Shown here in pieces: positions 12,277 through 17,605 of a stretch of DNA of 17,605 bases. The DNA is from Candidatus Nomurabacteria bacterium (GTDB taxonomy: Bacteria > Patescibacteriota > Minisyncoccia > Phycocordibacterales > SBAW01): positions 1 to 17,605 of the forward strand of contig CALQZN010000013.1 in NCBI GenBank assembly GCA_943349675.1. Reading direction: 5' to 3'. The position numbers and the translations under genes were made by a program. The notes under the pieces were generated by a model that saw only the letters and a program-made list of their open reading frames with translations, was not told where the DNA came from and ran no database searches. Each line of letters starts with the position of its first letter. Positions within the stretch are counted from its first letter, which is position 1.

Positions 12277-14610
12277 ATGCCTTCCTGCAAAATACGCATC
12301 CTGTCCACTATTGTTATGGCATTCGGGTTTGCTTTTTTTACTCATCCTCTCATTGTTTCGGCTAACGCAGTGCCAAACGGGCTCACGTTGGTCGATGAAA
12401 CATCACAGTGGCAAAACAGAACGACGATACTTAAGAATTTTCTCAACCTCTATCATGCTGATGTGGTGTATGAAGCAGGGAAAACGTACCCATACAGTAT
12501 GTGGTTTTTTGGTTGGTCGGTAGGAGGGACTGATCCTCAGGACGTGAATACGTATCGGATCTGTAACCCAGGGTATCTTGGGTGTGACTCAATCTTCTAT
12601 GCTCGTTCAATTGACGGCGATTCTTGGCAAGTATACTCCGGTAGGGATGCAAGCGGTAACCCGAGATTTTTAGACGACACCACAGCCGGTAACGTTAGCT
12701 CATGGGTACCTGTTATTAGCTCGGGGACAACGCTCACTGATCAATTTCACAGTGGTGATCCATCAGTGGTTAGCGTAAACGGTACGTATTACATGGTATA
12801 CACCGCGAGTGGCGCATCGGGCGAGCATGCCAATATTTATGGTGCAGTTTCGACTGATGGATTTACTTGGACAAAATCACCAGCACCCGTGTTCATCTAT
12901 TCTGACGAATACTCTTCGCCAGATCCAGTAAATTTTGGCAACTATGCGCGGCCAACTCTCTTGTATGAAAACGGTACGTTTAAAATATGGTTTGATTACT
13001 GGACTACTGCATGGGGAACAAGTATGGGGTACGCAGAATTTGCGAGTCAAACTCCAAATAGGGATAGTTTTCTCAACGGAATCTTCACCCCGATTCGAGC
13101 GGGGAATAATCCACAAATAACAGATTGGACGAATCCCGACGTGATCCGTGTCGGTAACACCTACTACTCATTTGCAGTGGCGGTAGAGCCACACCTTACG
13201 CCGAGGGGTAGTCATACGAGCGATCCAAATGGCGCCATGTGGCAGGGACAGTACATCGTTGAAGCAACCTCACCTGACGGCATCAATTGGAATGTTGTGG
13301 GGTACATAGATTCCGATAGCGACTGTGGTGCGACATCACTCCCTCGAGCTTATGTCGTAGGGAATACCATGTACCTCACGTACGCATGTCAGCGAGGCGG
13401 TACTCCCCAGTACGATTTTCGTTTTAAAGAAATTCGTCGAATGTCGCGACCAATTACGTCTTCGGTCTTTCCCGCTCCTGCTCCCGCTAACGCCTTCACA
13501 ACGTCGTGCCCAGTGCTTTCCCGTAGACTCGAGCTTGGGAGCAGGGATACTCCAGTATCAGGAACTCAGGTTAGTCAGTTGCAGGCGTTTCTAACCCGAC
13601 ACTTCAATCTTGCTCCAGATGTTCTCTCGGGTGGATATTTTGGGTCGTTGACGCGGCAGTTTGTGACGGAATTTCAACAAGCGCAGGGACTACCTTCGAT
13701 AGGGGCAGTCGGACCCGCAACACGTGAGAGGATATCTGTTATTTGTGGAGGCACTGTCGATCCAGTAATCACTCCTCGGGCAGAACCTTCTATTCATCCC
13801 ACCGGCTCCCTCAGCATGTCGCCAACCTGCACCATCCCCGCGGGCCAAACCGCGTGCCAGCCATATTTTGACTGGATAACTACTAACACGTACCCAGGTA
13901 GTGCAGGAAGTGTAACGTTCAACATTATCGGCGGTAGTGCCTATCCGTCAGAGACAACATATGCGAGTCATCCGTCACCAACGGGCAATGGGGGACATGG
14001 TGCGGTTCTTTCTGCGGGCGCGTACACAATCAAACTTTATGGCTTTAGCAAGGAAGCAAATACATGGGTACTACTTGACCAGAAAAATGTTGTGGTGAGT
14101 GGACAGACTGCGGCGCCTGTGTCGACCTCTGCGCCAACATCAAATCAACCTTCTCCTTTTGCCGCCCCTACTGCAAACAAACTCCCCACCGGATACTTTG
14201 ATGTCGCAAATTGCACCAGTGTAGATGGATGGGCATTCGACCCCAACGCCTCGTCCACCCCAATTAGTGTAAATATAAAAGAGGGGAGCACCGGCCGCAT
14301 ATTAGGCACAGCAAACGTACCTCGAGGAGACGTAAACGCTATCATGGGCGTTAGTGGGAATCATGGATTTTCTTTCCCTATACCTGCCAGCCTTAAAGAT
14401 GGCTTACCACATTCTCTCAAGGCGTATGCGATAGACCTTCAGACGGGAGCTGAGACTGCTCTTGGACCAGCTGGCACAAAGACCATCACTTGTGGTGTTA
14501 GTACGACCATCCCCCCATCAGCAAGCGCTTCTGTAAAAACAGAGCAAACAGCCTCTGTGCTTACTCCGTTGCAAAGAATCATGGGGAGTATGTTGCAAAT
14601 ATTCCGCTAA
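12277..14610 (+). CDS. Secreted beta-propeller (GH43-like) protein with peptidoglycan-binding and other modules
   Basis: A 777-aa exported protein with a signal peptide (hydrophobic 8-29, likely cut near SANA). Residues about 40-395 repeat the pattern of five-bladed beta-propeller glycosidases (GH43/GH32-like): GDPSVVSVNGTYYMVYTA (160-177), a YARPTLLYENGTFKIWFDY segment (223-241) and TNPDVIRVGNTYYSFAVA (285-302), each an Asp- or Arg-Pro strand followed by a Tyr-rich strand. Residues about 416-490 are a PG_binding_1 module (SQLQAFL, GYFGSLTRQFVTEFQ, IGAVGPATRERI). Residues 508-610 are an Ig-like domain with CTIPAGQTAC. Residues 637-740 are a GYFD...GWAFDP...HGFSFPIPASL module that I take to be a beta-sandwich or carbohydrate-binding domain. 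The C-terminus is low complexity. It probably acts on or binds glycans at the cell wall or another cell's surface; activity is unproven. Confidence 0.85.
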   Translation: MPSCKIRILSTIVMAFGFAFFTHPLIVSANAVPNGLTLVDETSQWQNRTTILKNFLNLYHADVVYEAGKTYPYSMWFFGWSVGGTDPQDVNTYRICNPGYLGCDSIFYARSIDGDSWQVYSGRDASGNPRFLDDTTAGNVSSWVPVISSGTTLTDQFHSGDPSVVSVNGTYYMVYTASGASGEHANIYGAVSTDGFTWTKSPAPVFIYSDEYSSPDPVNFGNYARPTLLYENGTFKIWFDYWTTAWGTSMGYAEFASQTPNRDSFLNGIFTPIRAGNNPQITDWTNPDVIRVGNTYYSFAVAVEPHLTPRGSHTSDPNGAMWQGQYIVEATSPDGINWNVVGYIDSDSDCGATSLPRAYVVGNTMYLTYACQRGGTPQYDFRFKEIRRMSRPITSSVFPAPAPANAFTTSCPVLSRRLELGSRDTPVSGTQVSQLQAFLTRHFNLAPDVLSGGYFGSLTRQFVTEFQQAQGLPSIGAVGPATRERISVICGGTVDPVITPRAEPSIHPTGSLSMSPTCTIPAGQTACQPYFDWITTNTYPGSAGSVTFNIIGGSAYPSETTYASHPSPTGNGGHGAVLSAGAYTIKLYGFSKEANTWVLLDQKNVVVSGQTAAPVSTSAPTSNQPSPFAAPTANKLPTGYFDVANCTSVDGWAFDPNASSTPISVNIKEGSTGRILGTANVPRGDVNAIMGVSGNHGFSFPIPASLKDGLPHSLKAYAIDLQTGAETALGPAGTKTITCGVSTTIPPSASASVKTEQTASVLTPLQRIMGSMLQIFR

Positions 14611-14613
14611 GTG

Positions 14614-14653
14614 TCTCCGTGTATCTTTCCCCTAGGTATACACTTTTTGGAGA
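14614..14653 (+). terminator. Probable terminator after the beta-propeller gene
   Basis: GTGTAT (14619-14624) pairs with ATACAC (14638-14643), followed by TTTTT (14644-14648). An outer pairing of TCTCC (14614-14618) with GGAGA (14649-14653) could compete with release. The stem is short and A/T-rich, so termination may be incomplete and allow some read-through into the next gene. Confidence 0.45.
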
Positions 14654-14656
14654 GAA

Positions 14657-14670
14657 TACAATAGTATAAG
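14657..14670 (+). promoter_or_regulatory. Possible -10 boxes of the lysozyme-like gene
   Basis: TACAAT (14657-14662) and TATAAG (14665-14670) lie 11 and 3 nt before ATG 14674. Only the first leaves normal room for a start of transcription, which would give a leader of about 4-5 nt. No Shine-Dalgarno lies at a useful distance and no -35 is clear. Confidence 0.35.
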
Positions 14671-14673
14671 CAG

Positions 14674-15531
14674 ATGCGGAATTTTTTGTGGTACGGGTTT
14701 TTGGTTGTGGTTGGACTTTTTGCGCTCGTAGGGGTGCTGTTTGTTGCCGTGTTTGTAGGGATGCGGTTTGGTATCTTTAATGTGCGAGGCTCAAGCCTGG
14801 AGCGCAATGCCTTTTTTATGCCTAACCAAAATAGCACCGTGTTGGCAGAAGATGTACCCGACTGTTTAGACGCGTCACTCCCAACCTGCGACTGGAAGGC
14901 AACTCCACAGTGGGTGGCCATTAAAGGCGGGCTTATCAAAGATCAAGAGGTAATCGCAAAAGTAAGCATGCAGACCGGTGTGTCACCACGTATGATTGCG
15001 GCTACTGCAGTGCCCGAGCAGATGCGCTTTTTTACCGCAGAGCGCGAGGTGTTTAAACGGTACTTTGAGCCGCTTAAAATTTTAGGGTCACTTACACAGT
15101 TCTCTCTTGGTGTGTCGGGTATCAAGCAAGAAACCGCAAAGCAAATCGAGCTCCATGCTGCAAGCACAACGTCGCCGTTTTACCCAGGTGCTGGCATGAC
15201 TGCACTTATTACATATCAAACAGACGTCGACCGTGACACCGAGTTGTACAACCGTCTCACTAACGCCGGCGACCATTACTATTCCTACCTCTACACTGCG
15301 CTGTATATAAAAGAGATAGAGGCGCAATGGAGTAGGGCAGGGTTTTCTATAAAAAGCAGTCCAGGTGCGGTGGTGACGCTTTTTAATATTGGATTTCAAA
15401 ATTCGCGGCCACATGCGGCCCCTGCTGTGGGTGGCGCAACAATAGTGGTAGGTGGTACGAGCTATACGTACGGCCAGTTGGGTGAAAGTTTTTATAACTC
15501 AGACGAGTTGACCGACATTTTTCCTAAATAA
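14674..15531 (+). CDS. Membrane-anchored lysozyme-like / transglycosylase-like protein
   Basis: A 285-aa protein with one N-terminal membrane helix (about 7-30) and an external domain. Residues about 90-275 resemble the lysozyme-like fold found in DUF1402-type and lytic transglycosylase-like proteins. In order: a helix with VSPRMIAATAVPEQMRFF, where E115 is placed like the catalytic Glu of this fold; FSLGVSGIKQETA (143-155), like the Ser-Gly-Ile-Gln/Lys strand-turn; VVTLFNIGF (233-241), like the LYN.G helix; and a GGATIVVGGTSYTYGQLG hairpin ending (253-270). A Cys pair (C64, C72) could form a disulfide. It likely cuts or binds peptidoglycan. The family assignment is from pattern memory and the catalytic Glu is an inference. 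It follows the beta-propeller gene with its PG-binding module, which supports a wall role. Confidence 0.65.
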   Translation: MRNFLWYGFLVVVGLFALVGVLFVAVFVGMRFGIFNVRGSSLERNAFFMPNQNSTVLAEDVPDCLDASLPTCDWKATPQWVAIKGGLIKDQEVIAKVSMQTGVSPRMIAATAVPEQMRFFTAEREVFKRYFEPLKILGSLTQFSLGVSGIKQETAKQIELHAASTTSPFYPGAGMTALITYQTDVDRDTELYNRLTNAGDHYYSYLYTALYIKEIEAQWSRAGFSIKSSPGAVVTLFNIGFQNSRPHAAPAVGGATIVVGGTSYTYGQLGESFYNSDELTDIFPK

Positions 15532-15559
15532 AAAAAGAACGAGCACTTAATTGTGCTCG
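15531..15559 (-). terminator. Terminator of the lipoprotein gene
   Basis: CGAGCAC (15540-15546) pairs with GTGCTCG (15553-15559) over a 6-nt loop. On the minus strand it is followed by TTC and seven T (15537-15531). It lies 7 nt after the lipoprotein stop. The T run overlaps the last base of the plus-strand lysozyme-like gene; in the plus direction no T run follows the stem. Confidence 0.82.
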
Positions 15560-15565
15560 CGTAGT

Positions 15566-15823
15566 CTAGTTGCGATGGTGCCTCCATGGCCGGTAGTGTG
15601 GTCGCTGGTATGGCTGCACCGGGCGATGATAGTGCGTTGGCGGTTGGTAGTATTGCATTGGCGGCGGCCTGTAATAGTGCCGCGGCGGGCTATAGTTGTA
15701 TCCTGGCGCTACCAACACGCTAGGATGTGTGTAGCCGTAGCCGTACGAGGGGGTGTCAACAATACTGGTCTCCATGGTGCAGCCTGAGACAAGGGTGGCA
15801 AGTAGTAACAAAACGTAACGCAT
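15566..15823 (-). CDS. Small Tyr/Pro/His-rich lipoprotein
   Basis: An 85-aa predicted lipoprotein. The signal peptide MRYVLLLLATLVSG ends in the lipobox LVSGC, with C15 as the lipidated residue. The mature 71 residues are low complexity: many Tyr, Pro, His and Arg in irregular repeats such as HYYRPPPMQYYQPP and HYHRPVQPYQRP, with no folded domain visible. A His/Tyr/Arg-rich tail of this sort may bind metals or polyanions or cross-link, but nothing fixes a role. The start is ATG 15823, with GGAGG five bases upstream; an in-frame TTG at 15835 would sit on the ribosome site and is rejected. It has its own near-consensus promoter and terminator, so it is likely well expressed. Confidence 0.82.
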   Translation of the reverse strand: MRYVLLLLATLVSGCTMETSIVDTPSYGYGYTHPSVLVAPGYNYSPPRHYYRPPPMQYYQPPTHYHRPVQPYQRPHYRPWRHHRN

Positions 15824-15850
15824 CCTCTCCTCCAAAGACCAATCTCTAAA

Positions 15851-15879
15851 ATAATAGTACGCAAAATATTTTTTGTCAA
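15851..15879 (-). promoter_or_regulatory. Near-consensus promoter of the lipoprotein gene
   Basis: On the minus strand TTGACA (15879-15874) and TATTAT (15856-15851) are spaced by 17 bp in an A/T-rich setting. Transcription would start near 15844, leaving a leader of about 20 nt with the Shine-Dalgarno GGAGG. Confidence 0.75.
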
Positions 15880-15927
15880 TAAATTATCCTGCTCTGTATG
15901 TTTTTGTACACACCTTAATTATTTGAA

Positions 15928-15936
15928 TGGTATACT
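15928..15936 (+). promoter_or_regulatory. Extended -10 promoter of the S41-like gene
   Basis: TG-G-TATACT is an extended -10 element ending 10 nt before ATG 15947. The leader would be only about 3-4 nt and there is no Shine-Dalgarno. A TTGTAC at 15904-15909 is 21 bp away, too far for a standard -35. Confidence 0.55.
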
Positions 15937-15946
15937 ACTTTTTGTA

Positions 15947-17266
15947 ATGAAAAAGTTTTTGCCAAGCAAAATAGTAATTGGAGTTTTTGTTTTGCTTTGT
16001 GTACTTGGAGGTGCCGGATACTATTGGCTGCAGACCAAAAGTACAGCGGTAGAGGTTGTGTACAAAACACCTCATGAGGCAGACGTATACGTGCGCTTTG
16101 ACATGGAGGCATACGACAAACTGCAGCAAAACTTCTGGATGAAGACCGAAGACAAGGATTTGGCACAACTTTTTCAACTTGCGCTCCAAAAAGCAACCAA
16201 CGCAACATCGGCGCCCGCACTTCTCTCGCCAGACCGCAGCGGCGTTGCGGGTATGTTGGCCACGGCATTTGCTGCTGCAACTAGTACTCAAGCCAAAGTA
16301 GACTTGGCACGAAATGTGCTTATCGTAGGACTCTATAACTTGCCCCCCAATGGTCGCAGTGGGCTCTTATCTGATAAACAAGAAAAAGAGCTGCGCCAAA
16401 ATGTTGCCAACGTAAACCCGGCAAAAGACCTTTACCAAGACTTAGGGCTTGCTAAAGGCGCTAGTGTCGAACAAGTTGCTGCAGCTGCAGCAAGTAAAGA
16501 GGCAATACTTAAAAACAGTACTGCCCCCGAAGCAAAAGAGGAGCTTAAAAAAGTTTCGTATGCTAAAGAGGTGTTGACTGCGTCTCAGAGTAAAGCGCTG
16601 TATGACGAACAAAGAATAGAGCCCACAGCTTTTAGTCGTATACTAGGCAAAACACTCTATTTTAATCTAACCAAAATCTCTCCAACTACTTTGCAAGAAT
16701 TTGCGGTGGCGGTCGAAGCGGCGTCAACAACACCAGGGCTCGATAGCATGATACTCGACCTGCGTGGCAATGTGGGTGGCTCACTCGATTTTACGCAATA
16801 CTTCCTTGGACTTTTTATTGGCAAAGACCAGTATGCGTTTGACCTCTTCCATCAGGGTGAGTACACAGTGCAACGCACCGCGCTCCCGCAATTTGACCGT
16901 TTAAATAGATACAAAGATATTGCGTTGTTGACCGATGGCAACACGCAGTCCACCGCGGAGCTTACTACTGTTGCATTTAAGCGGTTTAAACTGGGGCATG
17001 TCGTGGGGACAAAAACGCGCGGATGGGGGACGGTAGAAAATACGTACGCCTTGGAAACTCCTATAGAGCTTGATGTAAAATATTCGCTACTGCTAGTTAA
17101 CAACATTACACTGCGTGGCGATAATCAGCCTGTGGAGGGTAGGGGGGTTGAACCAGATGTCGACACTTCTAAAGCGGGCTGGCAAAATGACTTGTCTAAG
17201 TACTTTACTTCTCCTTCGCTTATACAAGCTCTACGCACGGTTGCTGCCAAGCCGCCGCTGCAGTAG
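15947..17266 (+). CDS. S41-peptidase-like protein with a J-domain-like segment, catalytic residues altered
   Basis: A 439-aa membrane-anchored protein (helix at about 8-27) with an external part. Residues about 45-155 are a helical N-terminal region. Residues 160-221 align well with the DnaJ J domain (DLYQDLGLAKGAS at the start, LTASQSKALYDE at the end) but lack the HPD loop. Residues about 230-405 are the core of the C-terminal processing peptidase family (S41): LDLRGNVGG (271-278), DGNTQSTAEL (330-339), VVGTKTRGWGTVEN (352-365) and EGRGVEPDVD (397-406). Aligned without gaps on E. coli Tsp (S430, D441, K455), S335 is kept but R346 and W360 replace the Asp and Lys. No PDZ domain is seen. It may be an inactive, peptide-binding relative. 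ATG 15947 is chosen over TTG 15923, which would place the promoter inside the gene. Confidence 0.82.
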   Translation: MKKFLPSKIVIGVFVLLCVLGGAGYYWLQTKSTAVEVVYKTPHEADVYVRFDMEAYDKLQQNFWMKTEDKDLAQLFQLALQKATNATSAPALLSPDRSGVAGMLATAFAAATSTQAKVDLARNVLIVGLYNLPPNGRSGLLSDKQEKELRQNVANVNPAKDLYQDLGLAKGASVEQVAAAAASKEAILKNSTAPEAKEELKKVSYAKEVLTASQSKALYDEQRIEPTAFSRILGKTLYFNLTKISPTTLQEFAVAVEAASTTPGLDSMILDLRGNVGGSLDFTQYFLGLFIGKDQYAFDLFHQGEYTVQRTALPQFDRLNRYKDIALLTDGNTQSTAELTTVAFKRFKLGHVVGTKTRGWGTVENTYALETPIELDVKYSLLLVNNITLRGDNQPVEGRGVEPDVDTSKAGWQNDLSKYFTSPSLIQALRTVAAKPPLQ

Positions 17267-17391
17267 CTGTCCCCAACGGTTATTTGACTTTTTAATAAAA
17301 AGTGGGAATCTGAATTCAGCTAGTCGCACGCTACGTGCAACAAAAACCGGTGCAATCCTGCACAGGTCATCTCGAATAAGGGAGCGTACCC
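17267..17391 (+). other. Leader region with small hairpins before the last gene
   Basis: Three small inverted repeats occur: ACTTTTT/AAAAAGT (17287-17303), GCACG/CGTGC (17326-17338) and GTGCA/TGCAC (17350-17363). The last two share the GTGCA word. TTGACT (17284-17289) could be a -35, but no good -10 follows at 16-18 bp. The Shine-Dalgarno AGGGAG lies 7 nt before ATG 17392. There may be a structured 5' leader here, but no known riboswitch class is recognised. Confidence 0.3.
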
Positions 17392-17605
17392 ATGTTTAAC
17401 CGTTTCTTCGGGGCGCTGGTGGCGTTCCTGGTTTCTTTTTCGTCGTTCGTCCAGGCCCAAGGGATTCGTTTCGAAAACCCCACGAGGTTTGATGCCTTTG
17501 GGCTGCATCTTGATCTTGGAGCATTCAATAGGAATACTGAAAGTTGCGGCACGCCTCAAGGTGACGGCAAGCCAAAATATATTTTTTGGGAACACGGGAA
17601 GAAAG
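17392..17605 (+). CDS. Secreted protein of unknown function (partial, runs off the right edge)
   Basis: The first 71 residues of an exported protein. A classical signal peptide is visible: MFNRFFGALVAFLVSF, then SSFVQAQG, with likely cleavage after VQA or AQ. The mature start (IRFENPTRFDAFGLHLDLG) looks like exposed beta structure and contains one Cys (TESCGTPQG), with no recognisable domain. The Shine-Dalgarno AGGGAG is 7 nt before the ATG, unlike most plus-strand genes here. Third positions seem richer in G and C than in the S41-like gene upstream (GCG CTG GTG GCG TTC CTG), which may hint at a different origin, although 71 codons are too few to be sure. Confidence 0.7.
   Translation, partial: MFNRFFGALVAFLVSFSSFVQAQGIRFENPTRFDAFGLHLDLGAFNRNTESCGTPQGDGKPKYIFWEHGKK

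Noticed and set aside
15923..15946. TTG start of the S41-like gene at 15923.
   Set aside because: It would place the extended -10 element inside the coding region; ATG 15947 starts directly with a Lys-Lys and a membrane helix.
17284..17312. TTGACT as the -35 of a promoter for the last gene.
   Set aside because: No acceptable -10 hexamer is found 16-18 bp downstream, so a promoter is not called.
1..17605. CRISPR arrays, insertion sequences, transposases, integrases and rRNA.
   Set aside because: No regularly spaced repeats, no transposase or integrase motifs and no rRNA signature were seen on either strand.

Overview
The window looks like a chromosome segment from an uncultivated Candidate Phyla Radiation (Patescibacteria) bacterium, most likely of the Parcubacteria/Paceibacteria side. 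This rests on recognition, not on a search. Genes are dense, short conserved membrane and secreted proteins of unknown function are common, and there are a Gmad2-type domain remnant, a secreted protein with a peptidoglycan-binding module, and an RND pump with no outer-membrane channel gene beside it. The genetic code appears standard. Composition is close to 50% GC.

Layout. 1-1177 (+): the 3' end of CTP synthase, then a membrane-anchored CapA-like metallophosphatase. 1216-3275: three minus-strand genes (a Cys/His-rich protein with a LuxR-like helix-turn-helix, a four-helix membrane protein, and a HAD-family hydrolase), with a plus-strand tRNA-Gln(CUG) among them. 3276-3935: a gene-poor stretch rich in inverted repeats, ending in a damaged Gmad2-domain gene. 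3936-7465 (+): glutamate dehydrogenase, a VIT-family iron/manganese transporter, a small anchored protein, and a DUF2157-like membrane protein. 7467-12148 (-): an operon for an RND pump and its adaptor. 12277-15531 (+): a secreted multidomain beta-propeller/peptidoglycan-binding protein and a membrane-anchored lysozyme-like protein. 15566-15823 (-): a small Tyr/Pro/His-rich lipoprotein. 15947-17266 (+): an S41-peptidase-like protein containing a J-domain-like segment. 17392 to the end (+): a truncated secreted protein.

Expression signals fall into two classes. Several genes (VIT transporter, the 173-aa anchored protein, the RND operon, and probably the lysozyme-like and S41-like genes and the Gmad2 remnant) have a -10 hexamer only 3 to 11 nt before the ATG and no Shine-Dalgarno, which implies leaderless or nearly leaderless mRNAs. 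Others (the LuxR-like regulator, the HAD protein, glutamate dehydrogenase, the lipoprotein, the last secreted protein) have a clear Shine-Dalgarno and a real leader. Three within-operon junctions without Shine-Dalgarno share an A-rich spacer of the form TAA-ATA(A)CA...-ATG.

Functionally, much of the window concerns the cell envelope: a CapA-like enzyme, the RND pump with an unusually long adaptor, two probable wall-active proteins, a lipoprotein and the S41-like protein. The strongest candidate for something undescribed is the S41-like protein. It carries a J-domain-like segment without the HPD motif in the place where a PDZ domain usually sits, and the positions of the catalytic Lys and Asp are occupied by Trp and Arg.
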